Origin: Rhizobiaceae bacterium
Lineage (GTDB): Bacteria > Pseudomonadota > Alphaproteobacteria > Rhizobiales > Rhizobiaceae
Reading direction: 5' to 3'
Length of the DNA stretch: 64,000 bases
Assembly: GCA_019635795.1 (NCBI GenBank)
Contig: JAHBYV010000007.1
Span: 1-64,000, forward strand
Positions 48,112 through 59,347 of this stretch are shown here, one piece after another (the stretch's first letter is position 1; every line of letters starts with the position of its first letter). The notes beneath the pieces were generated by a model. It saw nothing but the letters and a program-made list of their open reading frames with translations, was not told the origin of the DNA and did not search any database. The position numbers were made by a program, and so were the translations under genes.

Positions 48112-50136
48112 ATGGATCAGATGTATCTGGCTATTGTATTTCTGCCGCTACTCGGCTTCCTGATTGTTGGGCTTTTCGGCAATTCACTGGGTGTCAAAGC
48201 GTCGGAATTCATTACTTCCGGCTTTCTCGTAGTGAGCGCGGTTCTTTCATGGGTTGCGTTCTACGATGTAGCGCTGGGTGATGCAGAAGCTTTCACGGTT
48301 CCTGTCCTGCGCTTCATCGACTCTGGCGCTTTGCAGGCGAACTGGGCATTGCGTATCGACACGCTCACTGTGGTGATGTTTGTTGTTGTGAACACTGTGT
48401 CTGCGCTGGTGCATATCTATTCCATCGGATACATGCACCATGATCCCCATCGTCCACGGTTCTTCGCGTATCTGTCGCTGTTCACCTTTGCCATGCTTAT
48501 GCTGGTGACGTCGAACAACCTTGTGCAGATGTTCTTCGGATGGGAAGGGGTCGGTCTTGCATCATATCTTCTGATTGGCTTCTGGTATCAAAAGCCTTCG
48601 GCCAATGCTGCTGCGATGAAGGCATTTGTTGTGAACCGCGTTGGCGACTTCGGCTTCGTGCTTGGCATATTTGGCATTTTTGTCCTGTTTGGCTCGATCA
48701 ATCTGGATACGGTTTTTGCAAATGCGGCGACCTATTTGCCAGCCGCTGCGGAAGCTGCGGGACACAGCGCTGAAGCGACCGCGGTTGCGGGAGACACGGT
48801 ACTGAATTTCCTCGGCTATCAGCTGGACAAATCGGCTGCGTTGACTGTTGTTTGCCTGCTGTTATTCCTCGGAGCGATGGGCAAGTCCGCACAGGTTCCG
48901 TTGCACACCTGGTTGCCGGATGCGATGGAAGGTCCGACTCCGGTCTCCGCTCTTATCCACGCGGCTACCATGGTGACAGCAGGAGTCTTTATGCTGGCTC
49001 GGCTTTCGCCGGTGTTCGAACTGTCGCATACTGCCCTGACTGTTGTGACGTTCATTGGTGCTTTCACGGCGTTCTTTGCTGCAACAGTCGGGCTTGTACA
49101 AAACGACATCAAGCGCGTGATTGCTTATTCGACCTGTTCGCAGCTCGGATATATGTTTGTGGCGCTGGGTGTTGGCGCATATGGCGCTGCTGTTTTCCAC
49201 CTGTTCACCCATGCATTCTTCAAGGCGTTGTTGTTCCTGGGTTCGGGCTCGGTCATTCACGCAATGTCGGACGAGCAAGATATGCGTAAAATGGGTGGCA
49301 TTCGCAAACTTATCCCGACCACTTATTGGATGATGGTAATCGGCACGCTTGCACTTACGGGCGTCGGCATTCCGGCAACTATCATCGGTACGGCTGGCTT
49401 CTTCTCGAAAGATGCAATCATCGAAAGCGCGTTTGTTGGGCACAATGCAGTTGCAGGTATGGGGTTTGTGCTGCTCGTGGTGGCTGCGTGCTTCACGAGT
49501 TTCTACTCATGGCGCCTGATATTCATGACCTTCCATGGCAAGCCGCGCGCGAGCCATGAGGTGATGCATCATGTACATGAATCACCGCCTGTCATGCTGG
49601 TTCCGCTCTTTATTCTGGCAGTAGGAGCTATCTTCGCGGGTGTTGTTTTCCATGGCTATTTCATCGGCGAGAGCTATTCCGAGTTCTGGAAGAAGGCTTT
49701 GTTTACGCTGGAAAGCAACCATGTGCTGCATGATATGCACGGCGTTCCGATGTGGGTTAAGCTGTCCCCGTTCGTGGCAATGCTGTTGGGCCTCGTTGTG
49801 TCCTGGCATTTCTATATCCGCAGGCCTGAAGCTCCGGTTCAGCTCGCTCAGCGGCATCACGGTCTGTACAAGTTCCTTTTGAACAAGTGGTATTTCGACG
49901 AGCTCTACGACTTCCTGTTCGTGCGCACGGCTAAGCGTTTGGGCTACTTCCTTTGGAAGAAGGGCGACGGTGCAATTATTGATGGCCTCGGTCCTGACGG
50001 TGTTGCCGCGCGTGTCGTCGATGTGACCGACCGGGTTGTGAAACTGCAGACCGGTTACCTTTACCACTATGCCTTTGCCATGCTGATCGGTGTCGCCGCG
50101 CTCGTCACCTGGATGATGCTCGGGAGTTCCTTCTGA
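48112..50136 (+). CDS. nuoL: NADH-quinone oxidoreductase subunit L
   Basis: This 674-residue distal antiporter-like proton pump has about 16 helices and the long lateral amphipathic helix at the C-terminus. The core includes [18 protein letters not shown] with the essential Glu and [20 protein letters not shown] in two helices with Lys/His. An in-frame second ATG three codons in is a possible start. Overlaps nuoM by one base. Confidence 0.96.
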   Translation: MDQMYLAIVFLPLLGFLIVGLFGNSLGVKASEFITSGFLVVSAVLSWVAFYDVALGDAEAFTVPVLRFIDSGALQANWALRIDTLTVVMFVVVNTVSALVHIYSIGYMHHDPHRPRFFAYLSLFTFAMLMLVTSNNLVQMFFGWEGVGLASYLLIGFWYQKPSANAAAMKAFVVNRVGDFGFVLGIFGIFVLFGSINLDTVFANAATYLPAAAEAAGHSAEATAVAGDTVLNFLGYQLDKSAALTVVCLLLFLGAMGKSAQVPLHTWLPDAMEGPTPVSALIHAATMVTAGVFMLARLSPVFELSHTALTVVTFIGAFTAFFAATVGLVQNDIKRVIAYSTCSQLGYMFVALGVGAYGAAVFHLFTHAFFKALLFLGSGSVIHAMSDEQDMRKMGGIRKLIPTTYWMMVIGTLALTGVGIPATIIGTAGFFSKDAIIESAFVGHNAVAGMGFVLLVVAACFTSFYSWRLIFMTFHGKPRASHEVMHHVHESPPVMLVPLFILAVGAIFAGVVFHGYFIGESYSEFWKKALFTLESNHVLHDMHGVPMWVKLSPFVAMLLGLVVSWHFYIRRPEAPVQLAQRHHGLYKFLLNKWYFDELYDFLFVRTAKRLGYFLWKKGDGAIIDGLGPDGVAARVVDVTDRVVKLQTGYLYHYAFAMLIGVAALVTWMMLGSSF

Positions 50137-51671
50137 TGATCGATTGGCCGATCCTTTCCACGGTCACCTTTCTGCCGCTTCTCGGCGCGCTGCTTATCCT
50201 CTTCATTGCAGATGAGGGTGAGAACGCCCGTCGCAATATAAGGGCAGTGGCTCTTTTTACGACCGTATTCACTTTCGTCGTCTCGCTCTGGATCTGGATT
50301 GCGTTCGACAACGCCAATCCCGGTTTCCAGTTTGTCGAAAAGGCTGGCTGGCTGGGCTCAGGCGTCTCGTATCATCTGGGCGTAGACGGCATTTCGATGC
50401 TGTTCGTAATCCTGACGACCTTCCTGATGCCACTGTGCATTCTCGCGTCGTGGGGCTCAGTGGAAAAGCGAGTCAAGGAATACATGATCGCGTTTCTCAT
50501 TCTCGAAACGTTGATGATTGGTGTGTTCTGCGCACTCGACATTGTGCTGTTTTATGTGTTCTTCGAGGCCGGCCTTATCCCGATGTTCATTATCATCGGC
50601 GTGTGGGGCGGAAAACGTCGCGTCTATGCCTCGTTCAAGTTCTTCCTCTATACCTTGCTCGGTTCGGTGCTGATGCTGCTGGCCATCATGGCAATGTACT
50701 GGCAGGCGGGCACGACAGATATACCGACCTTGTTGACGCACGATTTCCCGGCCAACATGCAGACATGGTTGTGGCTGGCCTTTTTCGCGTCCTTTGCCGT
50801 CAAAATGCCGATGTGGCCTGTCCATACATGGCTGCCGGATGCGCACGTCGAAGCTCCTACGGCAGGCTCCGTCATCCTTGCGGGCATTCTGCTGAAGATG
50901 GGTGGGTACGGCTTCCTGCGGTTCTCGCTTCCAATGTTCCCGCTGGCGTCTGAATATTTCGCGCCATTCGTGTTCACGCTTTCGGTCGTTGCGATTATCT
51001 ACACCTCGCTCGTGGCGTTGATGCAGGAAGACATCAAAAAGCTGATTGCCTATTCGTCGGTCGCACATATGGGCTATGTGACGATGGGTATTTTCGCGAT
51101 GAATCAGGAAGGCATTCAGGGCGCGGTATTCCAGATGCTGAGCCACGGATTGGTGGCGAGCGCGCTGTTCCTTTGCGTTGGTGTAATCTATGACCGGCTG
51201 CACACGCGCGAGATCGCGGCATATGGTGGTCTTGTGAACAACATGCCGAAATATGCTGTTGTGTTCCTGATCTTCACAATGGCGAATGTCGGGTTGCCGG
51301 GGACAAGCGGATTTGTTGGCGAATTCCTCACCTTGCTCGGCGTTTTCCGAGTCAATACCTGGGTGGCGCTTTTCGCGGCAACTGGTGTAATACTCTCCGC
51401 GACCTATGCACTATGGCTCTATAGGCGAGTCGTGATGGGCGCTTTGACCAAGGATAGCCTGAAGAGTCTGCTAGACCTCTCGCTAAGAGAGAAGGTGGTA
51501 ATTTATCCGTTGGTTGTTCTCACGATTTTCTACGGTGTCTATCCGGCACCTGTGTTCGACGCCACCGCTGCGTCTGTGAAGAACCTCGTGGATCAGGTAT
51601 CGATTTCAATTCAGGCGGCCCCACAAGCTGCCGCAGCGCCGGCCGCTGAAGCGTCGGCAACAGCGCATTGA
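50136..51671 (+). CDS. nuoM: NADH-quinone oxidoreductase subunit M
   Basis: This is the second antiporter-like pump subunit (511 aa, 14 helices). It has [18 protein letters not shown] with the key Glu in helix 5 and [17 protein letters not shown]. The C-terminus ends in an Ala/Pro-rich tail ([11 protein letters not shown]). nuoN starts 14 bases later. Confidence 0.96.
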   Translation: MIDWPILSTVTFLPLLGALLILFIADEGENARRNIRAVALFTTVFTFVVSLWIWIAFDNANPGFQFVEKAGWLGSGVSYHLGVDGISMLFVILTTFLMPLCILASWGSVEKRVKEYMIAFLILETLMIGVFCALDIVLFYVFFEAGLIPMFIIIGVWGGKRRVYASFKFFLYTLLGSVLMLLAIMAMYWQAGTTDIPTLLTHDFPANMQTWLWLAFFASFAVKMPMWPVHTWLPDAHVEAPTAGSVILAGILLKMGGYGFLRFSLPMFPLASEYFAPFVFTLSVVAIIYTSLVALMQEDIKKLIAYSSVAHMGYVTMGIFAMNQEGIQGAVFQMLSHGLVASALFLCVGVIYDRLHTREIAAYGGLVNNMPKYAVVFLIFTMANVGLPGTSGFVGEFLTLLGVFRVNTWVALFAATGVILSATYALWLYRRVVMGALTKDSLKSLLDLSLREKVVIYPLVVLTIFYGVYPAPVFDATAASVKNLVDQVSISIQAAPQAAAAPAAEASATAH

Positions 51672-51685
51672 CAGGATAGGGCAAG

Positions 51686-53122
51686 ATGACCCCAGACCTT
51701 CTCCTTAGCCTTTCACTCGTTGCGCCGGAGCTGATACTGGCCATAGGTGCTCTTGCGCTGCTGATGGTTGGTGCGTTTTCGGGTGAACGCGCAAATACGA
51801 CTGTCACCGGTCTGGCCGTTGCAATACTGGTTGCTGCCGGGGCCTGGATGTTGTTTTTCACAGGCACAGGAACCGCGTTTGGAGGAGCGTTCCTTTCTGA
51901 CAGTTTTGCACGATTCATGAAGGTTCTTACCCTCATTGGATCGGTTGTAACGCTCGTAATGTCGGTTGGCTTTGCCAAAGCGGAAAAGTTCGACAAGTTC
52001 GAGTTTCCGGTTCTGATCATGCTTGCCACGCTTGGCATGATGCTGATGATTTCAGCCAACAACATGATTGCTCTCTATCTCGGGCTGGAACTCCAATCTC
52101 TTGCCCTTTACGTCATTGCGGCGATCAATCGCGAGAGCGTTCGGTCAACCGAAGCTGGTTTGAAGTATTTCGTTCTTGGCGCGCTTTCGTCGGGTATGCT
52201 TCTGTACGGCATTTCGCTGGTTTACGGATATACGGGCCACACAGGCTTTGCAGAGATTGCAAGGGCGCTTGGTGATGGTCAGCGCGAACTTGGCCTAGTG
52301 TTTGGCCTGGTGTTCGTCCTGGCTGGTATCGCCTTCAAGATTTCGGCTGTTCCGTTCCACATGTGGACGCCGGATGTGTATGAGGGTGCCCCGACGCCCG
52401 TCACCGCGTTCTTTGCCGCCGCTCCCAAGATGGCTGCAATGGCCCTTCTTGTTCGTGTTACGGTTGGTGCGTTCGAGCCGATCGCACACGACTGGCAGCA
52501 AATACTCGTGTTCATGGCTATTGCTTCGATGATCCTGGGCGCGTTTGCGGCTATCGGGCAGAAAAATATCAAGCGTCTCATGGCCTATTCTTCTATTGGG
52601 CATATGGGCTACGCGCTTGTTGGCCTTGCGGCTGCAAATGAGGCAGGCGTTCGCGGCGTTATCGTCTACATGATGATCTATCTTGCTATGACGCTTGGCA
52701 CGTTTGCATTCATTCTCGCGATGCGCCGCCGGGATGCCAATGTGGAGCAGATCGGCGACCTTGCTGGCCTTTCGAGCACCAACCCGGTCATGGCGACGAT
52801 CCTCACGATTCTGATGTTCTCGCTGGCTGGTATCCCTCCGCTCGCGGGCTTCTGGGCAAAGTGGTATGTGTTCCTGGCTGCTATTGACGCAAAGCTGTAC
52901 GCGCTTGCCATTATCGGTGTGCTGTCATCGGTCGTCGGTGCATATTACTATCTTAGGATCATCAAGATCATGTGGTTTGACGAGCCGGTTGGTGGCTTCC
53001 AGCCGATGGCTGGCGAGCTTCGCCTTGTGCTGGGCGCATCCGGCGCATTCGTCTTGCTCTACATGGTTTTCATGGGGCCGCTGGAAGCTGTCGCGCAAAC
53101 TGCTGCAAAGACGTTTTTTTGA
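51686..53122 (+). CDS. nuoN: NADH-quinone oxidoreductase subunit N
   Basis: This is the third antiporter-like pump subunit (478 aa). Markers are [16 protein letters not shown] with the conserved Glu, [19 protein letters not shown], and [15 protein letters not shown]. It ends the complex I operon proper, but its last bases overlap the start of birA (TTGA), so transcription continues into birA. Confidence 0.96.
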   Translation: MTPDLLLSLSLVAPELILAIGALALLMVGAFSGERANTTVTGLAVAILVAAGAWMLFFTGTGTAFGGAFLSDSFARFMKVLTLIGSVVTLVMSVGFAKAEKFDKFEFPVLIMLATLGMMLMISANNMIALYLGLELQSLALYVIAAINRESVRSTEAGLKYFVLGALSSGMLLYGISLVYGYTGHTGFAEIARALGDGQRELGLVFGLVFVLAGIAFKISAVPFHMWTPDVYEGAPTPVTAFFAAAPKMAAMALLVRVTVGAFEPIAHDWQQILVFMAIASMILGAFAAIGQKNIKRLMAYSSIGHMGYALVGLAAANEAGVRGVIVYMMIYLAMTLGTFAFILAMRRRDANVEQIGDLAGLSSTNPVMATILTILMFSLAGIPPLAGFWAKWYVFLAAIDAKLYALAIIGVLSSVVGAYYYLRIIKIMWFDEPVGGFQPMAGELRLVLGASGAFVLLYMVFMGPLEAVAQTAAKTFF

Positions 53123-53946
53123 CCGGGTTTCGTCTCGCTCCGTCCGCGGAATTTGCGGGCTATCGGCTTGAAGCGCATGAAAGCGTTGGTTCAACCAACG
53201 CTCTTGCTCTTGAGCGAGCGCAGGGTGGAGACACTGGAAAGCTCTGGATAACAGCTCTCAAGCAGGAGGCGGGCAGGGGAAGGCGTGGCAGAGTGTGGGC
53301 TACGCCGGATGGAAACCTCGCGGCGACTTTGTTGGTCACGCTTGGCCGCAATTTTGAGCGTGCCGCGACGCTTGGTTTTGTTGCCGGTCTTGCCCTTGCT
53401 GACGCGCTTGACGCAGCGGCACCAACTGCGCGCATACATATCGCGCCAGATGGGGGCGGGGCGGGGCGCAACCGCTATGAACTCAAATGGCCAAATGATG
53501 TTCTCGCCAACGGATCGAAGCTCGCCGGGATTCTTCTGGAGTCCAGCCTCATTCGTCCGCAATGTATGGCAATAGCTGTTGGCATTGGTGTAAATGTAGT
53601 GGCCCATCCGCAAGATGTGCCATATCCGGCTACATCCCTGTCGGAACTCGGCGCGAACTGTGATGCCCAAGCTTTATTCTATGCGCTTTCGGACGCGTGG
53701 ATGGATCACATGTCAGTATGGAGGGATGGTGCCGGATTAGCGGCCATTCGGGATCGTTGGCTCGCGCGCGCTGCTGGTCTTGGTTCGCAAGTGGCTGTCC
53801 GGGTTGGTGGCGATGTAAAGCGCGGTGTATTTGAGACGATTGATGATGAGTGCCGGTTTGTCATTCGCGAGGCCGATGGCGGCCGCTTGACCATTTCGGC
53901 CGGTGACGTTCATTTCGGTGCGGTCGCATCCGCAGGTGCAGGCTGA
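53119..53946 (+). CDS. birA: Biotin--[acetyl-CoA-carboxylase] ligase (no repressor domain)
   Basis: This 275-residue enzyme attaches biotin to carboxylase carrier proteins via biotinyl-AMP. It lacks the N-terminal helix-turn-helix of E. coli BirA, so it is a pure ligase. Motifs are GSTNALAL, the biotin/ATP loop [13 protein letters not shown], and LKWPNDVL, with a C-terminal SH3-like domain. The only sensible start is a TTG overlapping the nuoN stop. The nuo-birA-rnj-mce order is typical of Brucellaceae and their relatives. Confidence 0.92.
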   Translation: MTGFRLAPSAEFAGYRLEAHESVGSTNALALERAQGGDTGKLWITALKQEAGRGRRGRVWATPDGNLAATLLVTLGRNFERAATLGFVAGLALADALDAAAPTARIHIAPDGGGAGRNRYELKWPNDVLANGSKLAGILLESSLIRPQCMAIAVGIGVNVVAHPQDVPYPATSLSELGANCDAQALFYALSDAWMDHMSVWRDGAGLAAIRDRWLARAAGLGSQVAVRVGGDVKRGVFETIDDECRFVIREADGGRLTISAGDVHFGAVASAGAG

Positions 53947-53964
53947 ACGAACAGAGGATTGTTT

Positions 53965-55635
53965 ATGGCGGATTCAAATGATGCCGAGCTGGTTTTCGTG
54001 CCATTAGGCGGGATCGGCGAGATCGGTATGAATTTTGCGCTCTATGGTTATGGGCCAGCGCATAATCGCGAATGGATGATTGTCGATGTGGGGGTGACCT
54101 TTCCCGACGAAAAACATCCGGGCGTTGATCTGATTTTGCCTGATACGCGCTTTATCGAGCAGCAAGTCGACAGGCTTCGCGGCATTGTCATAACGCATGT
54201 TCACGAAGACCACTACGGTGCCCTTAATGATTTGTGGCCGCGTTTGAAGGCCAAGGTCTGGATGACGCCATTTGGTGCGGGTTTGCTGGAAGCCAAAAGG
54301 CAGTCCGAGGCTGGCGCTCCGGATATTCCGGTTGAGATTTATCGCGCGGGCCAGAAATTTGTCATTGGCCCGTTTCAGGTGGAAGCCATTCCTGTCGCGC
54401 ATTCAATTCCAGAGCCGATGGCGCTGGCTATAACGACGCCTGCTGGCACGGTTGTGCACACCGGTGACTGGCGCATAGATACCGCTCCGCAGATCGGTCC
54501 CAAAACTGATGAAGCGCGATTGCGCGCGATCGGTGATGCGGGCGTGCTGGCATTAATCTGCGATTCAACGAACGCCTTGCGAGAAGGGGAGTCGCCGTCC
54601 GAAACCGCTGTCGCTGAAAGCCTTGAGAAGATAATTTCTGAAGCTGCTGGCCGCGTTGCAATCACCACTTTTTCTTCCAATGTTGGCCGGGTGCGGTCCA
54701 TCGCGGAAGCCGCCGCCCGCGCGGGACGCAAGGTCCTGCTGCTTGGCAGGTCATTGAAGCGCGTTGTGGGTGTCGCAACAGAGCTTGGTTATATGGAAGG
54801 GCTGGCACCTTTTCTTGCCGAAGAGGACTATCCTTATGTTCCACGCAATGAGCTGGTCATCATTTGTACCGGGAGCCAGGGCGAGCAGCAGGCGGCGCTT
54901 GCAAAACTGTCACGCGAAGAGATGAAGACGGTTCCGCTGGCACCGGGTGATACGGTGATTTTTTCGTCACGTGCCATTCCGGGCAATGAAAGGCCTATCC
55001 TGGAGATCAAAAACCGTCTGATCGACATGGGAATGCGCATTGTCGAAGATAGTGACGCTCTTGTTCACGTATCCGGGCATCCACGGCGCAGCGAGTTGCG
55101 CAAGATGTACGAATGGGTTCGTCCAAAAATCGGCGTGCCAGCGCATGGCGAGGCAGCGCACCTTGTGGCGCAGGGCTCGCTCATGGCCATGTCCGGCATT
55201 TCGCAGGTGGCGCAGGTTCGCGACGGTGACATGTTGCGGCTGTGGCCGGGCGCTGCCGAAATCATCGATCAGGTGCCATTCGGCCGGCTCTACAAGGATG
55301 GATTGCTGGTCGGCACGGACGAAGAAATGGGCGTCCGTGATCGCCGCAAATTGTCCTATGCAGGACACGTGGTGGTCAATGTGGTGCTGGACGATCGATA
55401 TGAGTTGTCCGGTGATCCCGATATCGTTGCAATCGGCCTCCCGGAGGCTGACGCGCGGGGAACGGAATTGGAAGACCTGATGCTGGATGCGGCAATAGGC
55501 GCTGTGGATTCCATCCCCCGTCAGAGGCGAAAAGACCTTGATCTCGTGCAGGAAGCTGTCCGCCGCGCCGTGCGCAGCGCCGCAAACCAGGCATGGGGCA
55601 AGAAGCCCTTGGCAACGGTGTTCGTCACCCGATAG
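53965..55635 (+). CDS. rnj: Ribonuclease J
   Basis: This 556-residue metallo-beta-lactamase/beta-CASP nuclease has 5'-3' exo- and endonuclease activity in RNA maturation and decay, including 16S/23S rRNA processing in alphaproteobacteria. The metal site is THVHEDHYGAL (HxHxDH) near residue 75, followed by HTGDWRID, and the beta-CASP motif includes CTGSQGE and SGHPRR. AGAGGATTGTTT precedes ATG 53965. It is 18 bases behind birA. Confidence 0.94.
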   Translation: MADSNDAELVFVPLGGIGEIGMNFALYGYGPAHNREWMIVDVGVTFPDEKHPGVDLILPDTRFIEQQVDRLRGIVITHVHEDHYGALNDLWPRLKAKVWMTPFGAGLLEAKRQSEAGAPDIPVEIYRAGQKFVIGPFQVEAIPVAHSIPEPMALAITTPAGTVVHTGDWRIDTAPQIGPKTDEARLRAIGDAGVLALICDSTNALREGESPSETAVAESLEKIISEAAGRVAITTFSSNVGRVRSIAEAAARAGRKVLLLGRSLKRVVGVATELGYMEGLAPFLAEEDYPYVPRNELVIICTGSQGEQQAALAKLSREEMKTVPLAPGDTVIFSSRAIPGNERPILEIKNRLIDMGMRIVEDSDALVHVSGHPRRSELRKMYEWVRPKIGVPAHGEAAHLVAQGSLMAMSGISQVAQVRDGDMLRLWPGAAEIIDQVPFGRLYKDGLLVGTDEEMGVRDRRKLSYAGHVVVNVVLDDRYELSGDPDIVAIGLPEADARGTELEDLMLDAAIGAVDSIPRQRRKDLDLVQEAVRRAVRSAANQAWGKKPLATVFVTR

Positions 55636-55657
55636 CCGGATTCAGGAAGGAAATGCA

Positions 55658-56065
55658 GTGCTCGGTCGTCTCAACCATGTAGCAATCGCCGTGCCCGATC
55701 TGGCCGCAGCAACCGCTCTTTACCGCGATACGCTCGGCGCAAAGGTCTCAGCGCCGCAAAGCTTGCCTGAACATGGTGTGACTGTGGTTTTTATCGATAC
55801 AGGAAACACCAAGATCGAGCTGCTTGAACCGGTGGGCGAGAAGTCGCCGATTGCCAGCTTTCTGGAAAAGAGCCCGGCGGGCGGGATGCATCATATCTGC
55901 TATGAGGTCGATGATATTATCGCGGCGCGCGACAGGCTGAAAGCAGAAGGTGCCCGGGTGCTTGGTGATGGCGAGCCAAAGATCGGCGCACATGGCAAAC
56001 CAGTGCTGTTCCTGCATCCAAAGGATTTTCTGGGGACGCTGGTCGAGCTGGAGCAGGCGGGTTGA
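55658..56065 (+). CDS. mce: Methylmalonyl-CoA epimerase
   Basis: This 135-residue vicinal-oxygen-chelate enzyme interconverts (2R)- and (2S)-methylmalonyl-CoA in propionyl-CoA breakdown. Metal ligands are LNHVAIAV (His near residue 6), IELLEPVG (Glu), GMHHICYEVDD (His) and the C-terminal VELEQ (Glu). The GTG at 55658 with AGGAAGG eight bases earlier sets the start. The stop overlaps the DUF1467 gene start. Confidence 0.93.
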   Translation: MLGRLNHVAIAVPDLAAATALYRDTLGAKVSAPQSLPEHGVTVVFIDTGNTKIELLEPVGEKSPIASFLEKSPAGGMHHICYEVDDIIAARDRLKAEGARVLGDGEPKIGAHGKPVLFLHPKDFLGTLVELEQAG

Positions 56066-56358
56066 GCTGGATCTCGATAATCGCGGTTTTCTTTGTTGTG
56101 TGGTGGCTGGTGCTTTTCGCTGTCCTACCATTCGGCTTGAAGACGCAGGATGAGGACGGCGAGGTGACGCTCGGAACCGTGCCGAGCGCTCCACGCGGAC
56201 CACACATGCTTCGCGCGATGCTTCGGGCAACCGTGGTAGCTCTCATTCTATGCGGTGGTTTTTTCTACCTTACGCGCGGGCTGGGCTACACATTCGCGGA
56301 TATTCCGAAAATCGTGCCTGAGTTTACCCAAGACAATCAGTCTTCCACCATCCACTAA
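56062..56358 (+). CDS. DUF1467 family membrane protein
   Basis: This 98-residue protein has two transmembrane helices (IIAVFFVVWWLVLFAVLPFG, split at the Trp pair, and ATVVALILCGGFFYL). Between them is the family loop QDEDGEVTLGTVPSAP and RGPHMLRAM. DUF1467 is conserved in Rhizobiales just upstream of proS and has no known function. It starts with TTG overlapping the mce stop (TTGA). Confidence 0.88.
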   Translation: MSWISIIAVFFVVWWLVLFAVLPFGLKTQDEDGEVTLGTVPSAPRGPHMLRAMLRATVVALILCGGFFYLTRGLGYTFADIPKIVPEFTQDNQSSTIH

Positions 56359-56365
56359 AATGCAC

Positions 56366-56394
56366 AAAAAAAATGCAAGGCCCGAAGCCTTGCA
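56366..56394 (-). terminator. Minus-strand intrinsic terminator between DUF1467 and proS
   Basis: TGCAAGGC (56374-56381) pairs with GCCTTGCA (56387-56394), loop CCGAA. Eight A residues at 56366-56373 read as an eight-U tail on the minus strand. On the plus strand the hairpin is followed by GTTAAAC, so only the minus orientation works. No minus-strand gene ends here. Confidence 0.8.
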
Positions 56395-56516
56395 GTTAAA
56401 CGCGTTCCGATCTGTTTCCGTTTTACCGGCGGCAGCGAACAAGCGCGCCTAGATCACATCCTCCCAAGACTTTGACCGCGTAAGAGGGTGAATTGATTTT
56501 CACCCTTTCAATTATG
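56366..56516 (-). ncRNA. Candidate small RNA of about 150 nt
   Basis: Read on the minus strand: -35-like GTGACA (56552-56547), 18 bases, -10-like TAATGT (56528-56523), predicted start near 56516, a hairpin AGGGTGAA/TTCACCCT (56506-56499 with 56492-56485), about 90 bases of unpaired-looking sequence containing GGGAGGATG, and the U-tailed terminator at 56366-56394. No sizeable reading frame fits. The class is not recognised. On the plus strand the complement contains a CCTCCC anti-Shine-Dalgarno-like motif, so the opposite strand cannot be excluded. Confidence 0.45.
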
Positions 56517-56580
56517 GCGCGTACATTAGCGCAACGAATCCGTGAATGTCACGAAAAATGTTGGGGTGTAATGCACAGAA

Positions 56581-56600
56581 TTTGTGCTGCATTGCACAAA
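56581..56600. repeat. Inverted repeat upstream of proS
   Basis: TTTGTGC (56581-56587) and GCACAAA (56594-56600) pair perfectly across six bases, and a further GCACA just upstream (56573-56577) can pair with TGTGC. The site lies 145 bases before proS; it could be an operator or leader hairpin. Confidence 0.35.
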
Positions 56601-56744
56601 TAACAATCAAACAGGATCGTTACTCGCTCATACACATTTCCATGCTGGTTCAGGTTTCCATTCTGCCACGAAATGGCTATGAAGCGCGTTCAAATCAGCA
56701 CGTCCAGCCCGATTCATTCTGGATCATATCTTACGGAAATCCAC

Positions 56745-58073
56745 ATGCGTCTTTCGCGCTATTTTCTGCCAATACTGAAAGAAAACCCCCGCGAGGCAGA
56801 GATCGTCTCGCATCGCCTCATGTTGCGGGCGGGTATGATCCGGCAGCAGGGGCAGGGCAGCTTTTCCATGCTGCCTATTGGCAAGAAGGTGCTGGACAAG
56901 GTTTGCAAGATCATTCGCGAAGAACAGGATCGAGCAGGCGCTCTGGAGATATTGATGCCGACGATCCAATCGGCCGAGCTATGGCGCGAAAGCGGGCGCT
57001 ATGATGACTACGGCAAGGAGATGCTGCGCATCAAGGATCGGCAGGACAGGGAGCTTCTCTACGGTCCGACCAATGAAGAGATGGTCACGGAAATCTTCCG
57101 TTCTTACGTGAAGTCATATAAGGATTTGCCGCTCAATCTTTATCATATCCAGTGGAAGTTCCGCGACGAGGTGCGGCCACGTTTCGGCGTGATGCGCGGT
57201 CGCGAATTCCTGATGAAGGACGCCTATTCGTTCGACCTCAACTATGAGGGCGCGAGGGCGGCTTATAACCGGATGTTTGTCGCGTACTTGCGCACATTCA
57301 CCCGTATGGGCCTGAAGGCTATTCCGATGCGCGCTGATACCGGCCCGATCGGGGGAGACCTGAGCCACGAGTTCATTATCCTTGCGGAAACGGGTGAAAG
57401 CCAGGTGTTCTGCAACAGGGAATTTCTGAAACTGCCAGTGCCGGGCGAAGCCACTGATTTTGGCAATGATTCCCAGATCGCTCAGATCGTCCAGGATTGG
57501 ACGACGCCTTACGCGGCGACGGACGAGATGCACGATGAGGCGGCATGGGAAAAGGTGCCGGAAGATGATCGGCTTTCTGCGCGCGGCATTGAAGTCGGCC
57601 ACATTTTCCATTTTGGCGAGAAATACTCCAAGCCCATGGGTGCAAAGGTCCAGGGTCCGGATGGCAAGGAACACAACGTATCGATGGGGTCGTATGGCAT
57701 TGGTCCGACACGTTTGATCGCAGCCATCATTGAAGCGAGCCACGATGATGCGGGCATTATCTGGCCGGAAAGCGTTTCGCCATTCGACATTGCGCTTATC
57801 AATATGAAGGCCGGTGATGCCGAATGTGACCGTCTTTGCGAGTTGCTCTATGGCGAATACACGGCTGCGGGCAAGGAAGTTCTGTATGACGACACAGACC
57901 AGCGCGCGGGCGTCAAGTTTGCGACGGCTGATTTGATTGGCTTGCCATGGCAGGTCATCGTTGGGCCGCGTGGAGCAGCTTCCGGAGAGGTTGAAATCAA
58001 GAACCGTTGCACCGGGGAGCGCGAAACCGTTTCGCTGGACGTTGCGCGCGAACGCTTTGGTGTGCCTGCATGA
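56745..58073 (+). CDS. proS: Prolyl-tRNA synthetase, short alphaproteobacterial form
   Basis: This 442-residue class II aminoacyl-tRNA synthetase lacks the large editing (INS) domain between motifs 2 and 3, the form usual in Rhizobiales. It starts [15 protein letters not shown], motif 2 is [20 protein letters not shown] in two parts near residue 135, motif 3 lies around [13 protein letters not shown] near 325, and a C-terminal anticodon-binding domain follows. ATG 56745 has ACGGAAAT upstream; the 24-residue longer start is not family-like. Its stop overlaps lolC. Confidence 0.96.
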   Translation: MRLSRYFLPILKENPREAEIVSHRLMLRAGMIRQQGQGSFSMLPIGKKVLDKVCKIIREEQDRAGALEILMPTIQSAELWRESGRYDDYGKEMLRIKDRQDRELLYGPTNEEMVTEIFRSYVKSYKDLPLNLYHIQWKFRDEVRPRFGVMRGREFLMKDAYSFDLNYEGARAAYNRMFVAYLRTFTRMGLKAIPMRADTGPIGGDLSHEFIILAETGESQVFCNREFLKLPVPGEATDFGNDSQIAQIVQDWTTPYAATDEMHDEAAWEKVPEDDRLSARGIEVGHIFHFGEKYSKPMGAKVQGPDGKEHNVSMGSYGIGPTRLIAAIIEASHDDAGIIWPESVSPFDIALINMKAGDAECDRLCELLYGEYTAAGKEVLYDDTDQRAGVKFATADLIGLPWQVIVGPRGAASGEVEIKNRCTGERETVSLDVARERFGVPA

Positions 58074-59347
58074 GCAAGGCAGAGGCGCGCGGGGCAAGGC
58101 CATTTTCCGCATTTGAGCGGATGGTTGCTTGGCGTTATCTGCGCGCCAAGCGCAAGGAGGGCGTCACCTCAATGGTGGCGATCATTTCCTTTGCGGGCAT
58201 TATGCTCGGCGTTGCTGCCCTTATCGTCGTTATGGCGGTGATGAATGGTTTTCGCGCCGAGCTGCTGGACAAGTTGCTGGGTGCCAATGGCCATTTGATC
58301 GTCGCGCCTATCGATACGATGATGAATGATTATGCCGCCGTCGCGGACCGGGTCGGCAAGGTCAAAGGCGTGCGCCTGGCCATGCCGCTCATTGAAGGGC
58401 AGGTGCTCGCTCAAGGCAACACGCCTTCTGGCAATGGAGCGCTTGTGCGAGGTGTCAGGGGCACTGATCTGGCAAAGGTTGAGCTTGTCGCCAGCAACAT
58501 CAAGCAGGGTACGATCGAGAATTTCGATGCCAGCGAAGGGGTGGCAATCGGCCAACGGCTGGCCGATTCGCTGGGTCTGGTTCTGGGGGATATGATAACC
58601 CTCATTTCGCCGGACGGTGACGTGACGCCAATTGGCACGACCCCTCGGGTAAAAGGCTATCCGATTGTGGCCATCTTTGAGGTGGGCATGTCGGAATATG
58701 ATGGCTCGGTTGTCTACATGCCGCTGTCTGAAGCGCAATTGTTCTTCAATCTGGAGGGTATTGCGCAAAGCATCGAGCTTTATGTGGATTCGCCAGATGC
58801 GGTCGATTCTCTGAAAAAGCCTGTCGAAGAAGCCGCCATGCGCCCCGTTTATCTGACCGATTGGCGCCAGCGCAACCAGACCTTCTTTTCTGCGCTTCAG
58901 GTGGAACGGAACGTCATGTTCATGATCCTCTCGCTGGTGGTGCTGGTTGCTGCCCTCAACATCATTTCGGGTCTGATAATGCTGGTGAAGGACAAGGGGC
59001 GGGATATCGCGATTTTACGAACCATGGGCGCAACGCGTGGCGCAATCTTGCGCATTTTTCTTATGACGGGTGCGACTATCGGCATTGCCGGTACAGCGGC
59101 TGGCGTGTTGCTCGGCTATCTGATCTGCCTGAACGTCGAATCGATCCGGCAATTCTTCTCATGGCTGACGGGAACCGTGTTGTTTAATCCCGAGCTCTAT
59201 TTCCTGAGCAAGCTGCCTGCAAAGATGGATGCGGGAGAGGTGTTGTCAGTTGTTGCGATGTCAATGGTGCTGACTTTCTTTGCCTGCATCGTGCCAGCGT
59301 GGCGCGCAGCAAGGCTCGATCCCGTCGAAGCATTGCGTTACGAATAA
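58070..59347 (+). CDS. lolC: Lipoprotein-releasing ABC permease (LolC/E family)
   Basis: This 425-residue inner membrane protein extracts outer-membrane lipoproteins with LolD. One N-terminal helix ([19 protein letters not shown]), a large periplasmic MacB-like domain (residues 50-270) and three C-terminal helices with the FtsX fold ([15 protein letters not shown] coupling loop) give the LolC/E layout. Only one such permease is visible, consistent with a single LolF-type protein. Start ATG overlaps the proS stop, and its stop overlaps lolD. Confidence 0.93.
   Translation: MSKAEARGARPFSAFERMVAWRYLRAKRKEGVTSMVAIISFAGIMLGVAALIVVMAVMNGFRAELLDKLLGANGHLIVAPIDTMMNDYAAVADRVGKVKGVRLAMPLIEGQVLAQGNTPSGNGALVRGVRGTDLAKVELVASNIKQGTIENFDASEGVAIGQRLADSLGLVLGDMITLISPDGDVTPIGTTPRVKGYPIVAIFEVGMSEYDGSVVYMPLSEAQLFFNLEGIAQSIELYVDSPDAVDSLKKPVEEAAMRPVYLTDWRQRNQTFFSALQVERNVMFMILSLVVLVAALNIISGLIMLVKDKGRDIAILRTMGATRGAILRIFLMTGATIGIAGTAAGVLLGYLICLNVESIRQFFSWLTGTVLFNPELYFLSKLPAKMDAGEVLSVVAMSMVLTFFACIVPAWRAARLDPVEALRYE

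Noticed and set aside
56248-56442. 64-residue minus-strand frame overlapping the DUF1467 gene
   Set aside because: It reads straight through the strong minus-strand terminator and over DUF1467 coding sequence.
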